A DNA stretch of 64,000 nt, taken from the NCBI GenBank assembly GCA_024404025.1, contig JAKSQP010000001.1, forward strand, positions 124,001-188,000, written 5' to 3'. The position numbers and the translations under genes are program-made. Source of the stretch: Clostridia bacterium (GTDB taxonomy: Bacteria; Bacillota; Clostridia; Oscillospirales; Acutalibacteraceae). Each line of letters opens with the position of its first letter. Positions within the stretch are counted from its first letter, which is position 1. The notes below the pieces were generated by a model. That model made no database searches. It was not told the DNA's origin and worked only from the letters and a program-made list of their open reading frames with translations. Shown one piece after another: positions 35,692-44,703 of this stretch.

Positions 35692-37632
35692 TTGAACACA
35701 AATAATGATAATAATAAAAAGCAGAGAAAGCTGCTTTCGCTTCTTCCTTACCTGATCATAACGGTTGCGCTTATCAGCGGACTTTATTATTATGTCAATG
35801 CGCAGCACGTTGAAAAGCTGGAATACTATGAAGTTGTTTCAATGTTTGAAAAGGGAGAAATAGCCGAATATAAGCTCAATTTAAGCAGCGGTGCGCTTGA
35901 ATATGTTAAAAAGGGCGAGAAGCAGGCCAAGGCATATACCGTTCCGAGCGTTGCTCTTTTTGTTGACGATGTTCACGAAAAGGTCATGACTTATAACGCC
36001 GCTCACCCAGACGAAATGATCAAGGCCTGCTATGTGACCGGCTCAACCGGCCAATGGATAACGAATATTTTGCCGACTCTCGTTCTTCTTCTTGCAATGG
36101 CGGGAATAACCTTCTTTATGTTCAGAAGAATGAATCAGACCATCGGAAACGAAAACAACCGCACGCTCTCTTTCGGAAAGGCCAGAGTCAAGCAGGTCAA
36201 GGACGAAAAGAGAAAAACGACATTCGAAGATGTTGCAGGTGCAGATGAAGAAAAAGAGGAGCTTGCCGAAATCGTTGAATTCCTCAAAAATCCCAAGAAA
36301 TTTGATGAGCTCGGCGCAAGAATTCCCAAGGGCGTTTTGCTTGTAGGCCCTCCGGGAACCGGTAAAACTCTTCTTGCAAGAGCAGTTGCCGGCGAAGCAG
36401 ATGTTCCGTTCCTTTCGATTTCCGGCTCTGATTTCGTTGAAATGTATGTCGGTGTCGGCGCATCGAGAGTCCGTGATCTTTTTGACCAGGCAAAGAAAAG
36501 CTCGCCTGCCATCATTTTCATTGATGAAATTGATGCTGTCGGCAGACACAGAGGCGCAGGTATGGGCGGCGGCCACGATGAAAGAGAGCAGACACTTAAT
36601 CAGCTCCTTGTTGAAATGGACGGCTTCGGCGCAAACGAAGGAGTTATCGTTATTGCCGCAACTAACCGCCCCGATATTCTTGACCCGGCTCTCTTAAGAC
36701 CCGGACGCTTTGACCGCCAGGTAACCGTTAATTATCCCGACACAAAGGGCAGGGTTGAAATACTCAAGGTTCACGCAAGAAAGAAGCCTCTCGCCCCCGA
36801 TGTTGATCTTGAAAGCATTGCTCATGCAACAGTCGGATTCACCGGCGCAGACCTTGAAAATCTTCTCAACGAAGCGGCTCTGCTTGCAGCAAGAAGCGGC
36901 AAGAAGGCTATCACAATGGAAGAAATCGACGAAGCAGCACTTAAGGTCGAAATGGGCTCCGAAAAGAAATCTCATAAGATGAACGAAAAAGCAAAGAAGC
37001 TCACCGCTTATCATGAAGCAGGTCACGCAGTTTCAAGCTTTTATCTTGAGCATAAAGATCCCGTTCACCAGGTTTCCATCATTCCCAGAGGCATGGCGGG
37101 CGGATATACGCTTTACAGACCCGAAGAGGACAAGAACTATACCTCAAAGAATCAGATGCTTGATTCGCTTGTCAGCGCCCTCGGCGGCCGTGTTGCGGAA
37201 GCTCTTGTGCTCGGAGATATTTCAACGGGCGCTTCAAACGACCTTGAAAGAGTAACCGAAACAGCCAGAAATATGGTCACGAAATACGGTATGAGCGAAA
37301 ATCTCGGTCCCATCGTTTTCGGCGATCAGAGCAATGAAGTTTTCCTCGGCAAGGATTTCAATCATGTTCGCAATTATTCCGAAAATGTTGCAGCGAGAAT
37401 TGATGAGGAAATTGAAGAAATCATCAAAAAAGCCTATGCAAAAACGAAAAAAATACTCAGCGAAAATATGGATAAGCTCCATACCGTTGCAAATGCTCTT
37501 CTCGAAAGAGAAAAAATCAGCGGCGAAGAATTCCTCAAACTTATGAACGGCGAAGCTCTTGAAGAGACCATAAAGGATGAACCCGTTCAGACCGTTACCG
37601 AAACGGTCAGCGAATCGTATTCGGAAGAATAA
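35692..37632 (+). CDS. ftsH: ATP-dependent zinc metalloprotease FtsH
   Basis: This 646-residue membrane AAA protease starts at a TTG (the only start giving the usual short cytosolic N-tail MNTNNDNN) about 12 nt after AAGGAG. It has a first helix at about 17-37, an extracytoplasmic segment, a second helix at about 120-140, the AAA domain with Walker [19 protein letters not shown] and Walker [36 protein letters not shown], and the zinc site HEAGH. FtsH degrades misfolded membrane proteins and some regulators. It ends the gdpP-ftsH cluster, and a large terminator follows. Confidence 0.97.
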   Translation: MNTNNDNNKKQRKLLSLLPYLIITVALISGLYYYVNAQHVEKLEYYEVVSMFEKGEIAEYKLNLSSGALEYVKKGEKQAKAYTVPSVALFVDDVHEKVMTYNAAHPDEMIKACYVTGSTGQWITNILPTLVLLLAMAGITFFMFRRMNQTIGNENNRTLSFGKARVKQVKDEKRKTTFEDVAGADEEKEELAEIVEFLKNPKKFDELGARIPKGVLLVGPPGTGKTLLARAVAGEADVPFLSISGSDFVEMYVGVGASRVRDLFDQAKKSSPAIIFIDEIDAVGRHRGAGMGGGHDEREQTLNQLLVEMDGFGANEGVIVIAATNRPDILDPALLRPGRFDRQVTVNYPDTKGRVEILKVHARKKPLAPDVDLESIAHATVGFTGADLENLLNEAALLAARSGKKAITMEEIDEAALKVEMGSEKKSHKMNEKAKKLTAYHEAGHAVSSFYLEHKDPVHQVSIIPRGMAGGYTLYRPEEDKNYTSKNQMLDSLVSALGGRVAEALVLGDISTGASNDLERVTETARNMVTKYGMSENLGPIVFGDQSNEVFLGKDFNHVRNYSENVAARIDEEIEEIIKKAYAKTKKILSENMDKLHTVANALLEREKISGEEFLKLMNGEALEETIKDEPVQTVTETVSESYSEE

Positions 37633-37637
37633 ATAAT

Positions 37638-37726
37638 AACCTCCGGTTGTGCGTCATTTCATAAACCATTTTAAGGTGCAAATTGGTTTATGAGGTGATA
37701 CTCCTGTGCCGGAGGTTTTGTTTTTA
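37638..37726 (+). terminator. Terminator with nested hairpins after ftsH
   Basis: The outer stem AACCTCCGG (37638-37646) pairs with CCGGAGGTT (37709-37717) and is followed by TTGTTTTTAT. The long loop contains an inner 9-bp stem, CATAAACCA with TGGTTTATG. The 5' half begins 6 bp after the ftsH stop. Confidence 0.7.
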
Positions 37727-37748
37727 TAGTGCAATCTGTGTGATACTA

Positions 37749-37913
37749 TCAGCTTTTTATTTTGAAGATGAAATTTATTATTGTTTTCCACCAGCTCAGC
37801 TCTTCTTCTGCCGCTGCTTCAACATCGACCTTCATTCCGCCGGTAACGGTTTCGATCTCTTCATCGGTAAGCTGTTTTGCCATCTTTTTGTTTTCGTTAT
37901 TCTTGTTGTTCAT
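37749..37913 (-). CDS. Bacteriocin-like peptide precursor with double-glycine leader
   Basis: This small gene codes for 54 residues. The start ATG at 37913 follows a strong AAAGGAGATGG ribosome site by about 6 nt. The N-terminal half, ending in QLTDEEIETVTGG (Gly-Gly at 25-26), is a typical double-glycine leader of class II bacteriocins and related exported peptides; such leaders are cut after GG by peptidase-containing ABC exporters. The predicted 28-residue core begins MKVDVEAAAEEE (acidic) and ends LSWWKTIINFIFKIKS (amphipathic, cationic, two Trp). It has no Cys, so lanthipeptide or sactipeptide chemistry is not suggested. No exporter or immunity gene adjoins it (ftsH on one side, tRNA-Leu on the other). 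It could be a bacteriocin, a signalling peptide or a non-functional relic. Confidence 0.75.
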   Translation of the reverse strand: MNNKNNENKKMAKQLTDEEIETVTGGMKVDVEAAAEEELSWWKTIINFIFKIKS

Positions 37914-37977
37914 AACACCATCTCCTTTACATCTGTTTATACGATGATTTACAGAAAATGGCTAATGATTCTGAAAA

Positions 37978-38007
37978 ATTATCCGGAAATTAATTCCTGT
38001 CTGCCAA
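37978..38007 (-). promoter_or_regulatory. Candidate promoter of the double-glycine peptide gene
   Basis: On the minus strand TTGGCA (38007-38002) and GATAAT (37983-37978) are 18 bp apart, giving a leader of about 60 nt before the ATG. Confidence 0.5.
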
Positions 38008-38148
38008 TTGGGTATAAAAAATGAACAATGAACAATAAAGATAAACAGAGCGTTAACAATTGTTCCCTTGCAGAGAAAAAGCACTGTTTGACCAATACTA
38101 TTCATTATTCATTAATTAATGCCCCTGATTGCGCAAGCAAAGGCATTA

Positions 38149-38235
38149 TGGTGCCGGTGACCGGACTTGAACCGGTACGCTGTTGCCAGCGAGGGATTTT
38201 AAGTCCCTTGCGTCTGCCGATTTCGCCACACCGGC
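38149..38235 (-). tRNA. tRNA-Leu (anticodon UAA)
   Basis: An 87-base tRNA with 7-bp acceptor stem GCCGGTG/CACCGGC, discriminator A and encoded CCA. The D-arm is GGCGAAATCGGCAGACGC, the anticodon arm GGGA-CTTAAAA-TCCC with anticodon TAA at 38199-38201, then the long variable arm of class II tRNAs and the T-arm CCGGTTCAAGTCCGG. It reads UUA (and UUG) leucine codons. Confidence 0.97.
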
Positions 38236-38338
38236 ATAAGAATGAATAAAAGCAAACCCTTCTATTCATCTTCCCGGCTATTATAATTTATAAAGACGGG
38301 TTTGTCAACAATGTTTAAATATATTTTACAAATAATTT

Positions 38339-38382
38339 AAAGAATGCGGCGCCGCTCAAACGAGAAGGCCGCATTCTTTTTA
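38339..38382. terminator. Terminator of the isocitrate dehydrogenase operon
   Basis: A perfect 12-bp stem (AAAGAATGCGGC at 38339-38350 with its complement at 38368-38379), with A-rich and T-rich flanks, lies just past the stop of the minus-strand idh gene. Confidence 0.85.
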
Positions 38383-38392
38383 TAAAATCAAA

Positions 38393-39556
38393 TTATAATT
38401 TTGCAAGAGTTTCCATTACATAGTTGCCGAATTCTTCGCAGGTTGCGCCGTCTTCTCTGCCTGTAATGGTGAGCTTCTTTTCTTCAAGCATGCAGATGTC
38501 GAGAGCTTTTTCGAGCTTATCAGCTTCTGCCTGTCTGCCGATATGCGAAAGAAGCATAACAGCAGCACGGAGCATTGAGCAGGGATCTGCATATTTACCT
38601 CTGCCTTCTTTTATCATCCTCGGAGCCGAGCCGTGGATCGCTTCAAACATTGCATATTTTTTGCCTATGTTTGCGCTGCCTGCCGTGCCGACGCCGCCTT
38701 GGAATTCGGCAGCTTCGTCGGTAATGATATCGCCGTAAAGATTGGGAAGAATGAACACCTTGAAATCTCTTCTGCGCTTCTCGTCAATGAGTTTTGCGGT
38801 TGTGATGTCGATATACCACTCGTCAGTTGTGATTTCGGGATAATCCTTGCCGATGTTCTTGCAGAGGTTGAGGAATTTGCCGTCTGTTGTCTTGATGACA
38901 TTTGCTTTCTGAATGATTGAAACTCTGTCCTTATGATTATTCTTTGCATATTCATAAGCGAGCTTTGCGATTCTTTCGGAGCCTTCTGTTGTGGTAACAA
39001 CAAAGTCCATTGCAAGGTCATCGGTAACATGAACGCCCTTTGAGCCGACTGCATAAGCACCTTCGGTGTTTTCACGGAAGAATGTCCAGTCAATGCCCTG
39101 GTCGGGGATCTTAACGGGGCGTACATTCGCAAAAAGATCAAGAGCCTTTCTCATTGCAACATTTGCGCTTTCGATGTTGGGCCAGGGATCGCCGGCCTGC
39201 GGAGTTGTTGTGGGTCCCTTAAGGATAACGGGGCATTTTTTCAGCTCTTCGAGAACATCATCGGGGATAGCCTTGTTGACTGCAACACGGTTTTCGATTG
39301 TGAGGCCGTCAATGTTTTTGAATTCGATTTTTCCCTCGTCAACATCTTTTTTGAGAAGAAACTTAAGAACTCTTGCAGCTTCGCTTGTGATGATGGGGCC
39401 GATGCCGTCGCCGCCGCAAACGCCGATGGTGAGCTTATCAAGCTTTGAATAGTCGATAAAATCGCCCTGCTTCTTTATCATTTCGCTTCTTGCGTCCTGC
39501 TCTCTGATAAGGGCCTCAAATTTTTCAAGAGCATTTTTAAGCTGTACTTCTGTCAT
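38393..39556 (-). CDS. Isocitrate/isopropylmalate-family dehydrogenase (probable NAD-isocitrate dehydrogenase)
   Basis: The 387-residue beta-decarboxylating dehydrogenase has VCGGDGIGPIITSEA near residue 48, the substrate loop WTFFRENTEGAY, the metal region FVLPNLYGDIITDEAAEFQGGVGTAGSANIG (here ILPNLYGDIITD) and FEAIHGSAPRM. Paired with aconitase 12 bp upstream, it most likely oxidises isocitrate to 2-oxoglutarate for glutamate synthesis. 3-isopropylmalate dehydrogenase is less likely, since leuB would sit with leuCD. No citrate synthase is visible here. A GGAGACG site precedes the ATG. Confidence 0.85.
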   Translation of the reverse strand: MTEVQLKNALEKFEALIREQDARSEMIKKQGDFIDYSKLDKLTIGVCGGDGIGPIITSEAARVLKFLLKKDVDEGKIEFKNIDGLTIENRVAVNKAIPDDVLEELKKCPVILKGPTTTPQAGDPWPNIESANVAMRKALDLFANVRPVKIPDQGIDWTFFRENTEGAYAVGSKGVHVTDDLAMDFVVTTTEGSERIAKLAYEYAKNNHKDRVSIIQKANVIKTTDGKFLNLCKNIGKDYPEITTDEWYIDITTAKLIDEKRRRDFKVFILPNLYGDIITDEAAEFQGGVGTAGSANIGKKYAMFEAIHGSAPRMIKEGRGKYADPCSMLRAAVMLLSHIGRQAEADKLEKALDICMLEEKKLTITGREDGATCEEFGNYVMETLAKL

Positions 39557-39568
39557 AATATCGTCTCC

Positions 39569-41503
39569 TTATTTTGCGCAGTTTCTCGTGTAGTTGAGAA
39601 GACCGCCTTCAAGAATCATTGAAATCTGTCTTTCGGAATAATCATAATCAAGTGCATATTCCTGACCCTTGGTTATGTTCTTGAGAACAACCTTTTTGCC
39701 GCCCTTTACGGCATCACGGATGCCTTCAAGAGCAAGAATATCATCGGTATCTATCTTGTCATAATCATCTGTATCTGCAAATGTGAACGGCATAATTCCT
39801 GCGTTGATGAGGTTTGCGCAGTGAATCCTTGCAAACGATTTTGCAATAACCGCTTTGATGCCGAGATAAAGGGGAACGAGAGCGGCGTGTTCTCTTGATG
39901 AGCCCTGGCCGTAGTTTGCTCCGCCGATGATGAATCCCTTGCCTGCCGCCTTGCAGCGCTCCGCAAACTTTTCATCGCACTGTCTGAAGCAGAAGTTTGA
40001 AAGGAACGGAATGTTTGAACGGTAGGGGAGAATCTTTGCGCCTGCTGGCATGATATGGTCTGTTGTGATGTTGTCGCCGACCTTGAGGATTGCGGGAGCT
40101 TCAATGCTTTCGGGAAGCTCTGTGCTTGATGGGAACGGCTTGATGTTGGGGCCGTATTTGATTTCAACTGCGTCGGCTTCTTCAACCGAAGCAGGCTTTT
40201 CAATCATATTGTCGTTGATGATGAAGCGATCGGGCATGGTGATTTCGGGCATTTCTCCGAGAGTTCTCGGATCGGTGAGAACGCCCGTGAGAGCTGATGC
40301 GGCTGCGACCTCGGGAGAAACGAGATAGATTCCGGCATCTGCCGTGCCGGAACGGCCCTCAAAGTTTCTGTTGAATGTGCGAAGCGAAACGCCTTTTGAC
40401 TGCGGAGACTGTCCCATGCCGATGCAGGGACCGCACGAGCATTCAAGAAGCCTTGCGCCTGCGGAAAGAATATCCGAAAGAGCGCCGTTGAGGGAAAGCA
40501 TATTGAGAACCTGCATTGAGCCGGGAGAAATCGTGAGGCTGACATTCGGAGCAACCTTTTTGCCCTTAAGAATCGAAGCAACCTTAAGAAGGTCAAGAAG
40601 AGAAGAGTTGGTGCAGGATCCGATGCAGACCTGGCTGATTTCTATATTGCCGATTTCTTCAACTGTTTTTACGTTGTCGGGCATGTGAGGCATTGCCGCC
40701 ATGGGAACAAGCTTGCAAAGGTCGATATCAATGATTTCGTCATAAACGGCATCATCGTCGCTCTTAAGCTCGCTCCAGTCTTCTTCTCTGCCCTGCGCCT
40801 TGAGGAAGGCCTTTGTTATTTCATCGGAGGGGAAGACGGAGGTCGTTGCTCCGAGCTCCGCACCCATATTGGTTATTGTTGCTCTTTCGGGAACGGAAAG
40901 AGTTTTAACTCCCTCGCCGCCGTATTCGATGATTTTGCCTACGCCGCCTTTAACGCTCATGATTTGGAGCACCTTCAGAATGATGTCCTTTGCGCCGACC
41001 CACGGAGAAAGCTTTCCCGAAAGGCGAACAAGAGTCATTTTGGGCATTGTTGTGTAATATGTGCCGCCGCCCATTGCAACGGCAACGTCAAGTCCGCCTG
41101 CACCGATTGCAAGCATACCGATTCCGCCGCCGGTGGGAGTATGGCTGTCTGAACCGATAAGAGTTTTGCCGGGCTTGCCGAAGCGCTCAAGATGGAGCTG
41201 ATGGCAGATTCCGTTGCCGGGCTTCGAGAAGAGAAGACCTCTCTTCTTTGCAACGCTCTGAATAAATCTGTGGTCATCGGCGTTTTCAAAGCCGGTCTGA
41301 AGAGTGTTGTGGTCTATGTAAGCAACAGAAAGCTCCGTGCGCACTCTTTCAACGCCCATTGCTTCAAATTCAAGATATGCCATTGTTCCGGTTGCGTCTT
41401 GGGTAAGAGTCTGGTCAATTTTAAGTCCGATTTCCGTTCCGGGAATCATTTCGCCGCTTACGAGGTGATTTTTAATAAGTTTTTGTCCGATAGTAAGTCC
41501 CAT
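39569..41503 (-). CDS. Aconitate hydratase
   Basis: This 644-residue aconitase interconverts citrate and isocitrate. The [4Fe-4S] ligands are in VCIGSCTNSSLLDL and CSCGPCIGMGQSP. Other signatures are GSDSHTPTGGGIGMLAIGAGGLDVA and the C-terminal swivel domain with GGANYGQGSSREHAALVPLYLG. The length and arrangement match the single-chain bacterial/archaeal-type aconitase of Clostridia rather than the ~890-residue AcnA. It precedes the isocitrate dehydrogenase gene, and the pair forms the right half of an incomplete oxidative TCA branch. A CGGAGGA site precedes the ATG. Confidence 0.93.
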   Translation of the reverse strand: MGLTIGQKLIKNHLVSGEMIPGTEIGLKIDQTLTQDATGTMAYLEFEAMGVERVRTELSVAYIDHNTLQTGFENADDHRFIQSVAKKRGLLFSKPGNGICHQLHLERFGKPGKTLIGSDSHTPTGGGIGMLAIGAGGLDVAVAMGGGTYYTTMPKMTLVRLSGKLSPWVGAKDIILKVLQIMSVKGGVGKIIEYGGEGVKTLSVPERATITNMGAELGATTSVFPSDEITKAFLKAQGREEDWSELKSDDDAVYDEIIDIDLCKLVPMAAMPHMPDNVKTVEEIGNIEISQVCIGSCTNSSLLDLLKVASILKGKKVAPNVSLTISPGSMQVLNMLSLNGALSDILSAGARLLECSCGPCIGMGQSPQSKGVSLRTFNRNFEGRSGTADAGIYLVSPEVAAASALTGVLTDPRTLGEMPEITMPDRFIINDNMIEKPASVEEADAVEIKYGPNIKPFPSSTELPESIEAPAILKVGDNITTDHIMPAGAKILPYRSNIPFLSNFCFRQCDEKFAERCKAAGKGFIIGGANYGQGSSREHAALVPLYLGIKAVIAKSFARIHCANLINAGIMPFTFADTDDYDKIDTDDILALEGIRDAVKGGKKVVLKNITKGQEYALDYDYSERQISMILEGGLLNYTRNCAK

Positions 41504-41515
41504 TGTGTCCTCCGA

Positions 41516-42274
41516 TTATTTTATTTCAATATCAGAATAAATAGCATAGTGGTCTGAATAGAATTCGCCACCGATTTTCTTATTGATAACTCGGAATACC
41601 TTCGGCTCAACCGTTGCCTTGTCAACGAAAACAAAGTCGATGATGATATGAGTCTTTTCGGGCTCAAAGCCATGGAAGGTGAATGAATCATCCGAATCGG
41701 GAGCAAGAAGCCTTGCGTCGCCCATATTTGCGCTGACCATTGTCTGATAGCAGTCCGAGCCCTGTTCAACGTTGAAATCGCCCGTGCAGACAACGGGAAC
41801 ACCGCCGAATGAAGCGGCCTTTTCCTGGATCATCTTTGCGCCGTTGACCTGCGCAATTCTGCCCACATGGTCAAGATGGGTGTTGAAATGAACATAAGAA
41901 ATTCCGGTTGACTTTTCGGTAAGTTTAACGAAAGTTGCAACTCTTGTGCAGGCTGAATCCCAACCCTTTGAGGGCTTTTCGGGAGTTTCCGAGATCCAGA
42001 AATTTCCGCTTTCGCTTGCGTCAAATTTATCTTTGAGATAGAAAACTGCCGTAAATTCGCCTTTCTCTTTTCCGTCATCTCTTCCGACGCCGACATAGTC
42101 ATATTCGGGAAGATTTTCCTTGATGGCATTTATCCACTGAATGTGAGCTTCCTGAACGCCGAAAGAATCGGGCTTTGCTTCTTTGAGCATTCTGCAAAGA
42201 AGAGGAATTCTTTTTTCGATTTCGTGGCCCTCTCTGCCCCAGCATAGAACATTTGATGATAAGATTCTGAACAT
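41516..42274 (-). CDS. Endonuclease/exonuclease/phosphatase (EEP) family protein
   Basis: The 252-residue protein has the EEP fold motifs: FRILSSNVLCWG (Asn ligand), DSFGVQEAH (catalytic Glu), FNTHLDHVG, VVCTGDFNVEQGS (Asp/Asn pair) and a terminal SDHYAIYSDI. It has no signal peptide and is probably cytosolic. Substrates in this family range from phospholipids to nucleic acids, so function is open. A paralogue lies 13 bp upstream on the same strand, suggesting a duplication. An AAGGAGATAG site precedes the ATG. Confidence 0.85.
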   Translation of the reverse strand: MFRILSSNVLCWGREGHEIEKRIPLLCRMLKEAKPDSFGVQEAHIQWINAIKENLPEYDYVGVGRDDGKEKGEFTAVFYLKDKFDASESGNFWISETPEKPSKGWDSACTRVATFVKLTEKSTGISYVHFNTHLDHVGRIAQVNGAKMIQEKAASFGGVPVVCTGDFNVEQGSDCYQTMVSANMGDARLLAPDSDDSFTFHGFEPEKTHIIIDFVFVDKATVEPKVFRVINKKIGGEFYSDHYAIYSDIEIK

Positions 42275-42287
42275 TTTTACTATCTCC

Positions 42288-43175
42288 TTAATTATATATT
42301 GTCATTTCCGCAATAACGGGATGATGATCTGACGGATAAATATTGTTATATTTCGTTAAATCGGTTTCGTAAAGCTCAACGCTCTTTACGAATGTGCTGT
42401 TAACGAAGATAAAATCAATCGGGGTGTTTTGAATATCGCTGTAACCGTGATAAGTTGCGCTTTCGCCGTTGATGACTTTTTTTGCCTCAAGTCTTGTGTC
42501 GGCAAAGCCGCATTCAACAACTCTTGAATACATTTCGGATTTCTCCGTTTCGTTCAGATCGCCGCTTAATATAACGGGGATGCCCGGACAGATTTTTGCG
42601 ATCATCTTTGAAACGACCGCAACCGCTTCAAGCCTTGCAATTTTGCCTCTGTGGTCAAAATGAGTGTTGAAATGGGCATAAGTGAAGCCCGTTATTTTGT
42701 CTTTCAGCACAACGTATGAGCAAACTCTGTTGAACTGTCCGTCCCATCCTCTGCTCGGGATCAGCGGAGTTGTTGAAAGCCAGAATGTGCCGGAATCCAG
42801 CGCTTCATATTTTTCCGAATTATAGAAAACGGGGCTTGCTTCGCCGAAAAGAAGATTCCTCGGAGTGCCGACCCAGGTGTATTCCGGAAGCTGTTCCGTG
42901 AGAAGCTTTTTCCACTCGGGAGTGCATTCCTCTGCGCCGAATGAATCGGGGGCGAAGTTTCTGATCGTTTCAACGATGAGCGGCGCTCTGTTTTCGGGTG
43001 ACATTTCGCCATCGCCGCCGAAATAGACATTATAGGCAAGAACAGTGATTTGCTGTTCTTTTGTGAATTCGGGAATATTTTCGGGGTTGACTTTTGCGAC
43101 GGGTGTCGGAGTATATCCTATTGAATAAAAAGATGTGAGAAGTGAAAGGAAAAATGTTATTATTTTGTCAATCAT
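42288..43175 (-). CDS. EEP-family phosphodiesterase with N-terminal membrane/signal segment
   Basis: This paralogue of the next gene has 295 residues. It starts with a hydrophobic segment (IITFFLSLLTSFYSIGY), which is a signal peptide or anchor, so the enzyme is likely outside the membrane. EEP motifs are complete: VLAYNVYFGG, DSFGAEECT, FNTHFDHRG, VILSGDLNETEKS and PSDHHPVIAEM. Its export distinguishes it from the cytosolic copy. A phospholipase- or nuclease-type role is possible. It is followed by the second copy on the same transcript. Confidence 0.83.
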   Translation of the reverse strand: MIDKIITFFLSLLTSFYSIGYTPTPVAKVNPENIPEFTKEQQITVLAYNVYFGGDGEMSPENRAPLIVETIRNFAPDSFGAEECTPEWKKLLTEQLPEYTWVGTPRNLLFGEASPVFYNSEKYEALDSGTFWLSTTPLIPSRGWDGQFNRVCSYVVLKDKITGFTYAHFNTHFDHRGKIARLEAVAVVSKMIAKICPGIPVILSGDLNETEKSEMYSRVVECGFADTRLEAKKVINGESATYHGYSDIQNTPIDFIFVNSTFVKSVELYETDLTKYNNIYPSDHHPVIAEMTIYN

Positions 43176-43185
43176 TTTCAGCGCC

Positions 43186-44703
43186 TCACTTTACAAAATC
43201 CGTCAGAGCCGAAATATCGAGAATATCAATATTGGCGGCAGTTGAGATAACATCGAGAACTGATTTGCACATTTTGAGAACGCCGCCATTTTCATCGCTT
43301 TCCGTGTTGAGAACGATAATCGGATCGTGAACACTCAAACGAAGCAGGAACCAGCCGTTTCCGTTATCTTTATCGGCGTTGATGCGGATTCCTTCATAAT
43401 TGTCTGAGCATGGACTCCATTCTGAATGTTTTTCGATTTCATCAGCAAAAAGCCTTATGATTTTTTCGCCCTCGGGTCTGAAATCATCGCAGAGGATCTT
43501 GAAACGAAGCTCTTTTTCTTCAACAGGCTCACGCAGAGAAGCGATGAGATCATCAAGGCATTTGCCCTGCTTTGAAAGAGCCGCAGCTTCAATGATGAGT
43601 TTTGTGATGAGATATGCACCGTCATCAAGAAAATAATTTTCAGCAAATGCGGCGTGGCCGGAGGTTTCCATTGCAAGAGGGCATTTTCCGCCTTCATTGC
43701 AAAGCTCAATCTGTTTGTTTATAACATTGCGGTAGCCTCTCTTGAATCTCAGATGGGTGCCGCCGTTTGCCTTGATGAATTCCGCAAGGCCGTCGGATGT
43801 AACGCTGTCCGTAACAATAACTCCGCCGGGGCATGAATCAAGAGCGACCTTTGAAGCAAGAGCAACGATTCTGTTTCTGTTGATTTCAAATCCGCCCTTG
43901 CCTACGCACGCCGCACGGTCAACATCGGTGTCGAATATAACTCCGAGGTCAGCGCCCGAATTCTTAACTGCCTTTGAAATGCAGTCCATTGCCTCTTTGT
44001 TTTCGGGGTTGGGAGCGTGATTCGGAAAGTTTCCGTCGGGGTCAAGATAAAGGCTCCCTTCGGTGTCAGCGCCGAGAACTTCAAGCACATCGTGAGCATA
44101 GAAGCCGCCCACGCCGTTTCCTGCGTCAACAACTATCTTCATACCCTTGAGAGGATGAAGTCTGTCTGCCTTGTCATCAACGCCGTCAATAATCATATTG
44201 CGCAGAATTTCGGAATATCTGCCCATAAAATTGCAGGAAACGCATTCGCCTTTTTCGCTTCCGAGCGGATTTTCCGTTTCAGATGCCGCCGAAAGAATAT
44301 CCGCTATGTCGGAGCCGTCAAGTCCGCCGTCACGGGTGAAGAATTTAAGACCGTTTCTGTCCTTCGGATGATGGCTCGCAGTGATTTGAACTGCTCCGTC
44401 GCAGCCCATTTCAACGGTTGTCATAAACATTGCCGGGGTTGAGCAGAGAGCGCAGTCTGCAACGCTGATTCCGTGAGAAACAAGAACTTTTATAACGGCG
44501 TTCTTTATTCTTTCTGCAGAAAGTCTGCTGTCGTGGCCAACCGAAATATAAAGCTTATCCTTGTTTGTTCTTTTTTTGAGCCATGCGGCAAATGCGGCAG
44601 TTGAGCGCATAACCATTTCATCGCTCATATAGAGGGGATTGCTTTCGTCGCCGAGCGCATAGCCTCTTATATCGCTTCCGCTTTTGAATTTTGAATAGTC
44701 CAT
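43186..44703 (-). CDS. Phosphoglucomutase/phosphomannomutase
   Basis: This 505-residue alpha-D-phosphohexomutase has intact catalytic elements: phosphoserine loop ITASHHPKDRNGLKFF (Ser in TASHHP), metal-binding loop FDTDVDRAA, sugar-binding METSGHAAF and the C-terminal phosphate-binding domain with EGIRINADKDNGNGW. It interconverts hexose-1- and 6-phosphates, supplying glucose-1-phosphate for RfbA and/or mannose-1-phosphate. It is unlike the fused, degenerate mutase at 25626. It shares 1 bp with the end of the DUF2461 gene (TAATG) and has an AAAGGAGGA site. Confidence 0.92.
   Translation of the reverse strand: MDYSKFKSGSDIRGYALGDESNPLYMSDEMVMRSTAAFAAWLKKRTNKDKLYISVGHDSRLSAERIKNAVIKVLVSHGISVADCALCSTPAMFMTTVEMGCDGAVQITASHHPKDRNGLKFFTRDGGLDGSDIADILSAASETENPLGSEKGECVSCNFMGRYSEILRNMIIDGVDDKADRLHPLKGMKIVVDAGNGVGGFYAHDVLEVLGADTEGSLYLDPDGNFPNHAPNPENKEAMDCISKAVKNSGADLGVIFDTDVDRAACVGKGGFEINRNRIVALASKVALDSCPGGVIVTDSVTSDGLAEFIKANGGTHLRFKRGYRNVINKQIELCNEGGKCPLAMETSGHAAFAENYFLDDGAYLITKLIIEAAALSKQGKCLDDLIASLREPVEEKELRFKILCDDFRPEGEKIIRLFADEIEKHSEWSPCSDNYEGIRINADKDNGNGWFLLRLSVHDPIIVLNTESDENGGVLKMCKSVLDVISTAANIDILDISALTDFVK

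Noticed and set aside
37683..38024. 113-codon plus-strand frame after ftsH
   Set aside because: It overlaps the terminator and runs antisense to the better supported double-glycine peptide gene; it has no ribosome site.
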